Positions 43,742-52,066 are shown, numbered from the stretch's first letter. The stretch is DNA of 64,000 nt from Miltoncostaea sp963771025 (GCA_963771025.1 CAVYRL010000008.1:612812-676811), one strand, 5' to 3'. The notes: generated from the letters alone by a model not told the origin. Numbers and translations: made by a program.

Positions 43742-43787
43742 GGCGACGATGGGAGTCGAACCCATGAATAGCGGTTGTGCAGACCGC
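43742..43787 (-). repeat. tRNA-Cys 3' half with intact anticodon arm
   Basis: On the minus strand: anticodon stem GCGGT/ACCGC with loop CTGCACA (anticodon GCA, Cys), a five-base variable region, T arm ATGGG-TTCGACT-CCCAT and acceptor CGTCGCC followed by T, the discriminator typical of tRNA-Cys. The 5' acceptor and D arm are missing: what precedes is unrelated. It is therefore a half gene, not a functional tRNA. Confidence 0.78.
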
Positions 43788-43926
43788 CGGACCGCCGTGT
43801 TCATGCAGGTTCTCGTCGATGGAAGCCGTTCCCGCATCGTGCCCGCGAGACCGGCGGCGCGTCGCGTACCTCCACGCAAGGCCGAGGCCCAGGGCCGTCA
43901 CGAAGCCGGTCCCAGCGATTCAGTGC

Positions 43927-43987
43927 GCAGTCGTGAAAACCGTTGCCGGGCAACCCCCGGCCGAGGGTTTCGAATCCCTCCCCTCCG
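43927..43987 (+). repeat. tRNA-Ser (UGA) 3' half
   Basis: The plus strand has an imperfect anticodon stem (GCAGT/ACCGT) with loop CGTGAAA (anticodon TGA), a long variable arm GCCGGG...CCCGGC characteristic of class II tRNAs, a T arm GAGGG/CCCTC with an eight-base loop (one extra T) and an acceptor-like CCCTCCG. The 5' half is absent and the usual U33 is G. It is 140 bases from the tRNA-Cys half and on the other strand. Confidence 0.68.
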
Positions 43988-44005
43988 TTCGCCGACGGCG
44001 AGGAG

Positions 44006-44809
44006 TCAGTCCACCGGCCTGCGCGCCACGGCGAAAAGCTTGCAGTAGTCGTAGACGAACCCATCCGGGCCGGATTCGGCATGCAGGGCGGCCTCGACGC
44101 GCTGGTCGAGCTCGCTGAACCCCTCGGGGGTGTTGCCGAGCAGGTGCCCGGCCACCGCCCGGGTGCGGGCCATGAACGCATCGGGAGGAGTGCTGCGGCG
44201 GCGGCGTTCCATCCAGACGTCGATCGGCTCGAGACCGGCGGCGCGGAGATCCGCCGCGATCTCGTCAACGTCGCGCTGGTTCTCGGCGAACCAGCCGGTC
44301 CACGCCAAGGGCGCGCCGATCCGCTCGAGCAGCTCGCGCCACGCGTCCTCGCCGCCGCGCCCGGCGGTGAGAATGCCCATGACGCCTCCTGGCCGGAGAG
44401 CGCGCGCCATGCGGGCCACCGCCCCGGGCTTGTCGGGGAACCAGTGCAGCGCCATGGCGGAGATCACCGCATCGAAGGCGCCATCCGCCACGCTCATCTC
44501 CATCACGTCCTCGGCGCGGAGCTCGATCCGCACGCCGGAGAACGTGTCGAGCTTGGAGGTGAAGACCTCCAGCATGCCGTCGGCGGGGTCCACCCCGACG
44601 AGCATCTCGACCTCGAAGCGCCGGAGCATCGCGGCCGACGAGAAGCCCGTGCCGCACCCCACGTCGAGCACCCGCGCGTAGTCGCCGTCGGGAAGCGACA
44701 TCACCAGCCGCTCGGAGCCGGCGATGTTGTGCCGTACAGCGGCGTCGTAGGACTCCGCGCCCTTGCTGAAGCCCTCTGGCGCGCCTTCGCCGGCCGTCGT
44801 CGTGGTCAT
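44006..44809 (-). CDS. SAM-dependent methyltransferase
   Basis: A 267-residue class I methyltransferase. Motif I is VLDVGCGTGFSSAAML, followed by an acidic residue in LVGVDPADGM and later motif FDAVISAMALHWFPDKP, ALRPGGVMGILTAG. The fold resembles trans-aconitate or ubiquinone-type methyltransferases. Substrate unknown. It lies between the tRNA-Ser half (opposite strand) and the pyruvate kinase gene. Confidence 0.9.
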   Translation of the reverse strand: MTTTTAGEGAPEGFSKGAESYDAAVRHNIAGSERLVMSLPDGDYARVLDVGCGTGFSSAAMLRRFEVEMLVGVDPADGMLEVFTSKLDTFSGVRIELRAEDVMEMSVADGAFDAVISAMALHWFPDKPGAVARMARALRPGGVMGILTAGRGGEDAWRELLERIGAPLAWTGWFAENQRDVDEIAADLRAAGLEPIDVWMERRRRSTPPDAFMARTRAVAGHLLGNTPEGFSELDQRVEAALHAESGPDGFVYDYCKLFAVARRPVD

Positions 44810-44893
44810 CGCGTGGTCGCTCCTGGGTTGGCGGTGAACGTCCGCATCACCATCGCAGAGCGGTCCGTGCTCGTGGCGATTCGGCTATCGAGG

Positions 44894-46336
44894 CTAGGTG
44901 ACCCGGATCACCCGGAGCTCGTTGGTGCTGCCCGACTGCCCGTCGACGCCGGCCAGGACGACCACGAGGTCGCCGGCGCGCACGTGCCCGCCGCTCCGGG
45001 CGATCTGGACCGCCTCGCCGACCTCCTCCTCGCCGGTGCCCGCGGAGATGGTGAGCGGCGTCGCGCCCCAGCTGATCGACAGCTGCCGCCGGACGCGCTC
45101 GTCGGGCGTGAGTCCCAGGATGGGCGTGCGCGGCCGATAGCGCGCGATCGCGCGGACCGTGAAACCGGTGCGGGTCAGGCAGAGGATCGCCTTCGCGTCG
45201 AGCTCCTGCGCCACTCGCCACGCGGCGTCGGTCATGGTGTCCGTGACGCGTCGGTTGTGGCCGTGGCCGGTGTCGGGGTCGATCACGCTGAGGCGGCTGA
45301 CCATGCGGGTCCAGTTCTCGACGTCGAAGTTCGCGTCGGCGCGCGCGCACAGGCGCGCCATCGTGGCGATCACGTTCACCGGGTCGGCGCCGGTCGCCGT
45401 TTCGCCGGAGAGCATCACCGCCGACGAGCCGTCGAACACGGCGTTGGCCACGTCCGAGGCCTCCGCCCGCGTCGGCGTCGCGGCATGCACCATCGACTCC
45501 AGCATCTGGGTCGCCGTGATCGCGGGGCGGCCGTGGGCGATGCACTCGCGGATGATGTGCTTCTGGAGGTGCGGGAGATCCTCGATCGGGCACTCGATGC
45601 CGAGGTCGCCGCGCGCGATCATCACCGCCCCGGTCGCCTGGAGGATTCCGGCGAGGTCCTCCACGGCGCTCCGCGTCTCGATCTTCGCCACCACGAGCGG
45701 CCCGCGGGGATGCGGCTCCGTTCCGAGCCGGCGGATGTCGTGGGCGGAGCGGACGAACGAGAGCGCGACCATGTCGACGCCCGCGCCGACGAAAGCGTCG
45801 AGCATCCTGAGGTCCTCGGGCGTGGGCGTGCTCGCCACCAGGCGCTCGGAGGGGATGTGCACCCCCGGCTTGCCCGTGAGGTGGCCACCGTGCAGCACGA
45901 CCGCCTCGAGGCCGCGGGTCGATGTGCCGACGACCTCGACGTCGATCGCGCCGTCGCCGAAGCTGATGCGGTCGCCGACCTCGATACCGTCGAGCAGGCC
46001 GTCGTACTCGACCCCGATCACCTCGCTGGTGGAGTGGTCCCGGTCCGGCACCAGCAGCACGGGGTGGCCGTTGGGCATCTCCACGCCCTCGCGCCCGAAG
46101 CTGGCGGCGCGCACCTTGGGGCCCGGCAGGTCCACGAGCGTGCCCACCGGGCGCCCCATCTCCTTCGCGAGCGCCCGGACGCGCCGGTGGAGCTCCAGCG
46201 CCTCCTCGAGGGTGCCGTGGGAGAGGTTGAGCCGCACGGCGTCCATGCCGGCGTCGATCATCCCCCGCAGCGTCGCCTCGTCGTCCGAGGCGGGGCCGAT
46301 GGTTGCGAGGATCTTGGTGCGTCGCCCGTCGGTCAC
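44894..46336 (-). CDS. pyk: Pyruvate kinase
   Basis: Pyruvate kinase makes ATP and pyruvate from phosphoenolpyruvate. The 480-residue protein begins RRTKILATIGPAS, with MDAVRLNLSHG, DLPGPKVRA, SFVRSAHDIRRL, catalytic KIETRSAVEDL, VMIARGDLGIECP, the signature ITATQMLESMVHAATPTRAE and VMLSGETATGADPV. The GTG at 46336 follows a short spacer. It is the intact copy; a decayed relative of another subtype is at 27.7 kb. C-terminal allosteric domain is complete. Confidence 0.97.
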   Translation of the reverse strand: MTDGRRTKILATIGPASDDEATLRGMIDAGMDAVRLNLSHGTLEEALELHRRVRALAKEMGRPVGTLVDLPGPKVRAASFGREGVEMPNGHPVLLVPDRDHSTSEVIGVEYDGLLDGIEVGDRISFGDGAIDVEVVGTSTRGLEAVVLHGGHLTGKPGVHIPSERLVASTPTPEDLRMLDAFVGAGVDMVALSFVRSAHDIRRLGTEPHPRGPLVVAKIETRSAVEDLAGILQATGAVMIARGDLGIECPIEDLPHLQKHIIRECIAHGRPAITATQMLESMVHAATPTRAEASDVANAVFDGSSAVMLSGETATGADPVNVIATMARLCARADANFDVENWTRMVSRLSVIDPDTGHGHNRRVTDTMTDAAWRVAQELDAKAILCLTRTGFTVRAIARYRPRTPILGLTPDERVRRQLSISWGATPLTISAGTGEEEVGEAVQIARSGGHVRAGDLVVVLAGVDGQSGSTNELRVIRVT

Positions 46337-46374
46337 AGCGGGCGATTGTAGGCGGTCCGGGGCCGCGGCTCGCC

Positions 46375-46800
46375 TCAACGGGCCTGCGGCGAGGCCTGCC
46401 AGCCTCTGCACTCGTCCAGGGCGACGGCGAGGACGGGCCCCTCCGGCCGCAGTGACCGGTACTGCGCGTACTTGGCGACGAGCAGGTCGGTCGCACGGGC
46501 CTCCTCTGGTCCGCCGACCTCGACGACGCGTGCCGGCCCACGGATGCGCGCCCACCAGAGGCGCGCCCAGTCCTCCTCGTAGTGGTCCACGAGGACCGTG
46601 GCGACGGGGCGCGCGCGCACGTTGCGCAGACGCCTCAGATCGCGTGAGCGCTTGGGCTTGCCGTCCACCGCGCTGTAGATCGTGACGTCATCGAGCACGA
46701 AGCAGATCGGCACCAGGTGGGCGCTCCCATCGTCCTCGATCGTCGCGAGACGCGCGACCCGGGCGGCGGCCACCCGGCGGCGCAGATCGGCGTCGTCCAT
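46375..46800 (-). CDS. PPOX-class F420-dependent oxidoreductase
   Basis: The 141-residue protein has the split-barrel PPOX fold: VARVARLATIEDDGSAHLVPICFVLDDVTIYSAVDGKPKRSRDL, then RPVATVLVDHYEEDWARLWWARIRG. This pattern fits the small TIGR03668-like F420-binding group of actinomycetes. The substrate is unknown. It is divergent from the luciferase-like F420 enzyme, 81 bases away, an informative pairing. Confidence 0.85.
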   Translation of the reverse strand: MDDADLRRRVAAARVARLATIEDDGSAHLVPICFVLDDVTIYSAVDGKPKRSRDLRRLRNVRARPVATVLVDHYEEDWARLWWARIRGPARVVEVGGPEEARATDLLVAKYAQYRSLRPEGPVLAVALDECRGWQASPQAR

Positions 46801-46881
46801 CTACCAAGTGTGACGCGATCCGAGGGACGTGGGGGCTTCTCGGTCATATGATTGAGCCCTCAAACCCGAATCGAGGTTCTC

Positions 46882-47808
46882 TTGCGCCTTGGATATTTCC
46901 TACCCCAGATGGGCCCGGCCGCCGGGCCGGACGCGCTGACCGCCGTCGCCACGCGCGCGGAGGAGATCGGCTACGACTCGCTGTGGGTCACCGAGCGGAC
47001 GCTCTTTCCCCTGGAGCCCTCGGTGCCCTATGTGGCCACACCCGACGGCTCGCTGCCCGATGTGTACCGGACGGTGCTCGATCCGCTGACCGCCCTGACC
47101 TACGTGGCCGCCCAGACGAGCCGCATCACGGTGGGCACCAGCGTGCTGAACCTGCCCTGGTACAACCCGCTGCTGCTCGCCCGCTCGCTCACCGGAATCG
47201 ACGTCGTGTCGAAGGGGCGCCTCAAGGTGGGCTTCGGGATGGGCTGGTCGCCCGACGAGTACGGGGCCGCGGGAGCGGACTGGCACCGGCGCGGCAAGAT
47301 CGCCGACGAGAACCTCGAGGCGCTCCTCGCCATCTGGACCACCGACCCGGTGGCGTACGAGAGCCCGGACTTCATGATCCCGCCCTCGGTGATCGGGCCG
47401 AAGCCGGTGCAGTCACCCCACCCGCCGATCTACATGGCGGCCTACACCGAGGCGGCGATGGCCCGCGTGGCGCGGTTCGCCGACGGCTGGATGCCCGTGG
47501 GCGTTCCGATCGGGGGCATGACGGCGATGCTCGAGGGCATCCGCCAGATGGCCGAAGGCCACGGGCGCGACCCGGACGCCCTCGAGCTGATCGTGCGCGC
47601 GAACCTCTGGGTCACCGACGAGCCCCTCGGCGAGGATCGTTTCATCTTCACCGGCTCGATGGACCAGATCCGCGCCGACGTGGCCGCCTCGCGCGCCGCC
47701 GGCGCCGCCGAGCTGACCTTCGATGTCACCTTCGACCCCGCCGCCACCACGGCCGAGGACTTCGTCGCCGGCCTCGACACCTGGTGGGAGGTCGGCCAGG
47801 CGGCGTAG
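46882..47808 (+). CDS. Luciferase-like (LLM) F420-dependent oxidoreductase
   Basis: The 308-residue protein is a bacterial luciferase-like TIM barrel of the LLM class F420-dependent type. It begins LRLGYFLPQMGPAAGPDAL; further motifs are AEEIGYDSLWVTER, RITVGTSVLNLPWYNP, SKGRLKVGFGMGWSPDEY and PIYMAAYTEAAMARVARFADGWMP. The TTG at 46882 has a GAGG ribosome site and gives the normal family start; an upstream TTG at 46852 is also in frame. Substrate unknown. Confidence 0.9.
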   Translation: MRLGYFLPQMGPAAGPDALTAVATRAEEIGYDSLWVTERTLFPLEPSVPYVATPDGSLPDVYRTVLDPLTALTYVAAQTSRITVGTSVLNLPWYNPLLLARSLTGIDVVSKGRLKVGFGMGWSPDEYGAAGADWHRRGKIADENLEALLAIWTTDPVAYESPDFMIPPSVIGPKPVQSPHPPIYMAAYTEAAMARVARFADGWMPVGVPIGGMTAMLEGIRQMAEGHGRDPDALELIVRANLWVTDEPLGEDRFIFTGSMDQIRADVAASRAAGAAELTFDVTFDPAATTAEDFVAGLDTWWEVGQAA

Positions 47809-47814
47809 CCCGCG

Positions 47815-47858
47815 CCCCCAGGGGCCGGTCCGGCAGAACGTCGGCCGGCCCTTGGGGG
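47815..47858. terminator. Strong hairpin between convergent genes
   Basis: A 14-base arm (47815-47828) pairs with 47845-47858 with one mismatch, loop 16 bases. It begins after the LLM gene stop and precedes the end of a small minus-strand frame, so it may terminate both. No T run. Confidence 0.5.
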
Positions 47859-47866
47859 CCCAGCGG

Positions 47867-47980
47867 TCAGTCCGGGAACGCGATGTGCACGTCGCGCGGG
47901 GCCGGCGCCCCGGTGCCGGTCTCGACGAGCAACTTGGGGCTCGTCAGGAAGGTCGCCCACTTGGTGCTGCCGTGGTGCAT
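47867..47980 (-). CDS. Possible 37-residue protein or gene remnant
   Basis: The frame MHHGSTKWATFLTSPKLLVETG continues to DVHIAFPD and has the composition of a real protein, unlike its surroundings. The preceding residues are noise that reads into a possible decayed tRNA-like stretch. It may be a small protein, or the last part of a gene whose start was lost. A GGAGAG lies upstream. Confidence 0.35.
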   Translation of the reverse strand: MHHGSTKWATFLTSPKLLVETGTGAPAPRDVHIAFPD

Positions 47981-48159
47981 GAACTCGACCTGCTCTCTCC
48001 GGCCCCGGTGCGCGAAGGGATCGAGCCGCGGAGCGGGGCTTTCACTCTGTGATCCACGGTGCGGGCGTGCTCCCGCACCGCCCTCAGATGCACCCGCACC
48101 GTGGCGCGGCATGGCGACGACGAAGTCAGGAACACCGAGACCATGCGCGTTCTCAGAGA

Positions 48160-48205
48160 GGCGACGATGGGAGTCGAACCCATGAATAACGGTTCTGCAG
48201 ACGGC
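48160..48205 (-). repeat. tRNA-Cys 3' half, degenerate anticodon stem
   Basis: On the minus strand: loop CTGCAGA (anticodon GCA) with a damaged stem (GCCGT/ACCGT), T arm ATGGG-TTCGACT-CCCAT and acceptor CGTCGCC with following T. It matches the copy at 43742 over the variable region and T arm, with similarity continuing a short way beyond the acceptor (CGTCGCCTCT). The 5' half is missing. Confidence 0.75.
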
Positions 48206-48464
48206 GGCCTGGATCGCTGAGATGGCGCTTGCCTATGGCGATCCTCGCCGCTGGTCGCCGGGTGCGCGCCAGGATTCGCGCCAGTCACCGAGGATGGGCC
48301 TCAGCCCTGGGAGCGGATCGCATCGATCCGGCGAGACCCCTGCCGAGCTGGCGCGTGGCTCGGCCGTGGGCCAGCGCGCGGCGGGCCTCCCACGAGGCCG
48401 AGGAAAAGGGCCCGGCCCGCCGACGGGGCCGCCCGTCCTCGTCGGCGGGCCGGGGAGTGCCACC

Positions 48465-49280
48465 ATGGGGTTTCGCCCCAGCGCCGAGCCATCGAATCGC
48501 GTGTTCCAGATCGGCCCACATCTCTCTGAGCAGCGCCGCCGCCTCGGCCTGACGCTGGACGAGTGCGAGTCGGCGACCAAGATCCGCGCCAAGTACCTGG
48601 CGGCGCTCGAGGAGGACCGGCTCGACGACCTCCCCGCCCCGGCCTACGTCCCCATCTTCCTGCGCGGCTACGCGACCTTCCTCGGCCTGGACGCCCGGGC
48701 GCTCATGGCCGAGTTCGACGAGCGCCACCCCGGCGGCGGCGGGCTGCGGGACCAGCACCAGCTGGTGCCGCTCGAGCCCCCCGAGCCGGGTCGCATTCCG
48801 GAGCTGCGCCGACGGCTCGTGAGGCCGCGCCGGCGGTCGCGGCGTCGGGAGGCCGGGTGGGCGGCCGTCGGCCTCGCCATCACCATCGCGATGCTCGTCT
48901 GGCTGAACGGGCGCGGCGGGTCGCCGCCGCCGGCCCCGGGGCCCGCTTCCGTCCCACCGCCCGCCGCCCGGGCAGCCGCGCCGCCCACCACCCGCCCGCG
49001 CAGGCACGCCCCCGCGCCGGCGGCTCGGCTGACCCTGACCGGCGCGGGCACCGGCGGGTCGTACGTCCGGGTGCAGCGCGGCGACGCGACCGGGGCCGTG
49101 GTCTTCGAGGGCACCCTCGCCCCGGGGGTGAGCGTGGGCATCGTGGTCTCCCAGGGGCTCTGGATGCGCGTGGGCCGCCCGCCCGATCTGCGCGTCGTGC
49201 TCGGGGGACGCTCGATCCCGCTGTCGGGCGACACGGGCAACTTCACCGTCACCCGGACCGGCGTCACCAAGGCGGGCTGA
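48465..49280 (+). CDS. RodZ-like HTH membrane protein
   Basis: The 271-residue protein has an N-terminal helix-turn-helix of the HTH_25/RodZ type (GPHLSEQRRRLGLTLDECESATKIRAKYLAALEEDRLDDLPAPAYVPIFLRGYATFLGLD), a basic linker, one membrane segment (AAVGLAITIAMLVWLNG), a Pro-rich stretch and a C-terminal beta domain of the DUF4115 sort (LTGAGTGGSYVRVQRG, LWMRVGRPPDLRVVLGGRSI). RodZ links MreB to the envelope; here this is by analogy only. ATG at 48465 chosen for a GGGGAG ribosome site. Confidence 0.88.
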   Translation: MGFRPSAEPSNRVFQIGPHLSEQRRRLGLTLDECESATKIRAKYLAALEEDRLDDLPAPAYVPIFLRGYATFLGLDARALMAEFDERHPGGGGLRDQHQLVPLEPPEPGRIPELRRRLVRPRRRSRRREAGWAAVGLAITIAMLVWLNGRGGSPPPAPGPASVPPPAARAAAPPTTRPRRHAPAPAARLTLTGAGTGGSYVRVQRGDATGAVVFEGTLAPGVSVGIVVSQGLWMRVGRPPDLRVVLGGRSIPLSGDTGNFTVTRTGVTKAG

Positions 49281-49294
49281 GGCGGCCATCGGGA

Positions 49295-49341
49295 TGCCCC
49301 CCAACGGATTCGAACCCGTGCCGCTGCCGTGAAAGGGCCCC
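49295..49341 (-). repeat. tRNA-Glu 3' half
   Basis: The minus strand reads an anticodon loop CTTTCAC (anticodon TTC, Glu), then a variable region and GGCACGGGTTCGAATCC followed by GTTGGGGG. This is nearly the 3' half of a tRNA-Glu, but one C is lost in the T stem and the anticodon stem no longer pairs. No 5' half is present. It is 15 bases after the RodZ-like gene stop. Confidence 0.68.
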
Positions 49342-49520
49342 ATAAAGTGTGTGTTAGCTGGCATTTCATCGGGATAGGCCCCGCCTAGCCCCCAGGCTCC
49401 TCCCAGCTCCCTGCGGACGCGCTCACGGCATCTTCGAAACGCCCCGGCCCGCACCATCCTCGAAGGCCCCCTAGCGATGAGAGGTCGCGAAGACGTAGAC
49501 CGTCGAGGGCCTGTGAGAGC

Positions 49521-49769
49521 CTATGAGGACGCGCGCCTGCGCTGCTGGACGACGAGGGTCGCCACCGACCCGACGACGGCCGAGCCAATGATCACCCAGA
49601 TAAGCCGGACATCACCCGACCCAATCAAGTAGTCCATCTCGACGTGCTGGCTGTTGGCGGCCGCGAGGGCGACCACGAGGATCACGAGCACCGCGCCGAC
49701 GGCCAGTCTGATGAGCAGCGCGCGATCGGTTGTCGAAGCCGACGAATGGTCCGGTGGATCGGCGCTCAT
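49521..49769 (-). CDS. LapA-domain membrane protein
   Basis: The 82-residue protein has two membrane helices (LAVGAVLVILVVALAAANSQHVEMDYL, WVIIGSAVVGSVATLVV) with the N-x-Q-H-V-x-x-D-Y pattern of the LapA (DUF1049) family and a basic C-terminus. LapA-like proteins are linked to lipopolysaccharide assembly in proteobacteria; in actinomycetes the role is unknown. Confidence 0.8.
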   Translation of the reverse strand: MSADPPDHSSASTTDRALLIRLAVGAVLVILVVALAAANSQHVEMDYLIGSGDVRLIWVIIGSAVVGSVATLVVQQRRRASS

Positions 49770-49782
49770 CGCCGTGCCTGGG

Positions 49783-49965
49783 CTAGCTGACCGGTGTGAA
49801 CGCGTATTGTGAGTCCCCTGGTTGACGTGGAGTGGACAGCTGCTCCAGGCCCAAGACGACGGGGAGCCCGGCCATGGCGCGCAGGTCCGTGATCAGATCA
49901 TCTAGACGCCCCAGCGCTTGGTCCGAACGGCGACCCGGTCCCTCACATGCCGTGGCCTGTCTCAT
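49783..49965 (-). CDS. Possible 60-residue protein coupled to stress protein
   Basis: An ATG overlaps the stop of the universal stress gene (ATGA) and opens a 60-codon frame with LGRLDDLITDLRAMAGLPVVLGLEQL. The overlap supports translation. No family is recognised; it is helical in part with a disordered tail. Confidence 0.45.
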   Translation of the reverse strand: MRQATACEGPGRRSDQALGRLDDLITDLRAMAGLPVVLGLEQLSTPRQPGDSQYAFTPVS

Positions 49966-50441
49966 CCGCCCGGGGACGAACCCTCGTCTCCACTTGCTCG
50001 AGGGGTTTCGTGCGCCGCGATCGACGGTGGAATCAGCGTCACTGGGCACGTCGCGTGGTAGGCGAGGTAGGCCGCAAAGCCTCCGAGCACCGTCCGCTCG
50101 AAGAGACCCCGGTGTCGGGCCGCAACCGCCAGGTCCACCCCTTCAGAGGAGGCCCAGCGCACCGCCTCCGCCGGCGGGTAGGCGCTGAAGCTGTCGATGC
50201 AGACGACCTGGGCGCGAGGCACCTGGGTGCCAAGCTCATCGAGCCACTCCGGCGTCGTCGGAGGGGAGGTGTCCTCGGGCGGATAGATGACGCCGAAGTA
50301 GACCCGAGGTGGAATCAGGTGGACGATGCTGAGCCGGGGGGCGCCGAGTTGATCCCGCAGCCGCTCGGCGTGGTGAAGCGCCGCCCGAGAGGCCGGACTC
50401 TCGTCGACGAAGCATCCGACATGCTCGTATCGTTCGCTCAC
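49962..50441 (-). CDS. Universal stress protein-like
   Basis: A 159-residue protein with universal-stress pattern: an early VGCFVDESPASRAALHHAERL, PRLSIVHLIPP, and a late GVDLAVAARHRGLFERTVLGGFAAYLAYHATCPVTLIPP, close to the usual G-S-V-A ending. ATP-loop residues are partly altered (RHRGLFERTVLGG). It differs from the membrane-anchored protein at the left edge. Stop overlaps a small frame. Confidence 0.82.
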   Translation of the reverse strand: MSERYEHVGCFVDESPASRAALHHAERLRDQLGAPRLSIVHLIPPRVYFGVIYPPEDTSPPTTPEWLDELGTQVPRAQVVCIDSFSAYPPAEAVRWASSEGVDLAVAARHRGLFERTVLGGFAAYLAYHATCPVTLIPPSIAAHETPRASGDEGSSPGG

Positions 50442-50562
50442 CCCGACTCCTCCGCCGCGCGTGAGGACGAAGCATCCCTCGCCGACGGCCAGCCCCTCAT
50501 CAGGGGATCCCGCACCGGCCGTTCGGGAATCTCCTGAGGTCCATCGAGCACACCGCCGCGCG

Positions 50563-51141
50563 TCACGACGGGCCGAGGAGATCGGCGTCCTCGGGGGTCC
50601 GTCGGGCGTGCCAGAAGCCGAGCGCGACCAGGATCGCGAGGATGAACGCGAGGCTGAACGAGGCGATCGCTGCCCAAAGGGCGATCGCGCCGAAGACCGA
50701 GAACCCGTAGGCCTCGAGCAGCAAGCCGCGCAGGGTCGTCCCGCGGAAGGACGTCTGCACCTCCGCCGCGAGCGTCTGGTTGTTCGGGTGGGCGCGCGAT
50801 GCCGCGCTCACCTTGGAGTAGACGCCGCCATAGGGCATGGCGGCGAGGTGGCTGGCGATGAAGTGGTCGGCATAGGCGCGGGCCTGGGCACCGGTGAGGA
50901 GCGGCTGCCCGGCGTACTTCTCGAGGTAGGGGAGCATCTGCGGAGTGATCTCGGTGCCGGCCTTCGCCTGGGCGAACTGCGCCTCCGAAGGAAAGACGAT
51001 CTCCTGCTGGGCCAGCTGGTTGTGGACGTTCGAGTTGGCGAAGCTGTGGCCCCACAAGAGCAGCCCGCCGGCCACGATCAAGCCGATGACCACGACCAGT
51101 CCCACGGCGCTGGTGATCAGGTCGAAGATCTTGCGCTTCAT
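50563..51141 (-). CDS. Two-segment membrane protein
   Basis: The 192-residue protein has one membrane helix at the N-terminus (LVVVIGLIVAGGLLLWG), a soluble extracytoplasmic domain (about residues 35-135) and a second helical membrane pair at the end (ALWAAIASFSLAFILAILVALGFW). No enzyme motifs. No family recognised. ATG at 51141 has a strong AGGAGG site. Confidence 0.7.
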   Translation of the reverse strand: MKRKIFDLITSAVGLVVVIGLIVAGGLLLWGHSFANSNVHNQLAQQEIVFPSEAQFAQAKAGTEITPQMLPYLEKYAGQPLLTGAQARAYADHFIASHLAAMPYGGVYSKVSAASRAHPNNQTLAAEVQTSFRGTTLRGLLLEAYGFSVFGAIALWAAIASFSLAFILAILVALGFWHARRTPEDADLLGPS

Positions 51142-51486
51142 GGCGCGGCCTCCTTGGTCGGTCGAACACGGCACCCCCCAGCCGCCGCGTGGGCCCACCC
51201 CAGACGGCGAGCGTGTGTGCGTCGCGGTAGCCCGATCTTGACCGCCCGCCGGCGCTTGCCGCCATCGGCGGACCGCTGGTTTCGCCGGTCCGGCCGGCGG
51301 CCACGATCGGCCCGGGTGTGCCTCATCTGACCAGTCGTCACCATTGCGGCCTGATGCGAGATCGCGGCGGCGCTCTCAATGTGTCGCACGCGCCGCGCAG
51401 ACCGCCGGGCGGCCTGATTCGTACGGCCCGCGTTGGAGGGCGAGCCCCAATACCGGGAGCGCGTAGGTGATGGCGAGCATGGCTCC
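51142..51486. other. Intergenic region, nothing recognised
   Basis: Frames here give only Arg-rich peptides. No gene, repeat or strong hairpin noted. Confidence 0.4.
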
Positions 51487-52066
51487 TCATCGAGCCAGCC
51501 AACGCTCGTAGAGCGCATAGCCATCCAGGCGCTCCTGGAGTGAGTTCCTAATCAGGTAGCGAGGTTCGGGCCTCCTTTCCCGCATGGGACCACAATCGAC
51601 GTAGAGCCCACCGCATCCCGTGAGCCGGGGTCGAAGCGGAGTCAGGCCGCCGCTCACTTGCGGGAAGGGGTTTGCGGCCGCGCACGGACCGGCGCCGCGG
51701 GGGCCGTGTCCGGCCGGGTCGTCGCTCACGCTGCGGCGCGTGCCCCAGACCAGGACAATGGCGGTGGCGATGATCCACAGCCCCGAGACGGCGAAGCCGA
51801 TGAAGCCGGCGGGGGTGTAAATGGCGATCCCCTACAAGCCGGATCCAGCCGAGCCAGCGCAGTGCCCCGCGACGGGGGATCATCGTGGCGGCGGCGCCGA
51901 TGAGCATGATGCCGAGGCCGGTGAAGGTGAGGTAGTCGTAGGCGTCGATCGAGTTGATCGCCTGGGTCGCCACGGGCGAGATGTGATCGTGGACCCCCTC
52001 GCTGAGGGCGAGGTGGATCGACGCCGAGATGAGGAATCCGGCGGCCGCGACGGCGGTGCCGATCAC
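51487..52066 (-). pseudogene. Frameshifted small membrane protein
   Basis: From a GTG at 52066 one frame encodes VIGTAVAAAGFLISASIHLAL and YLTFTGLGIMLIGAAATMIPRRG, then at about 51830 the hydrophobic coding continues in another frame (AIYTPAGFIGFAVSGLWIIATAIVLVWGTRR). Together these give four membrane helices of one original protein. The frameshift lies near the stretch TTGTAGGGGAT. It could be a real mutation, a programmed slip or a sequencing error. No family recognised. Confidence 0.6.

Noticed and set aside
47990..48060. Possible further tRNA-like stretch near 48.0 kb
   Set aside because: Contains a CTCGATC-like T loop on minus, but neither T stem nor anticodon arm pairs convincingly.
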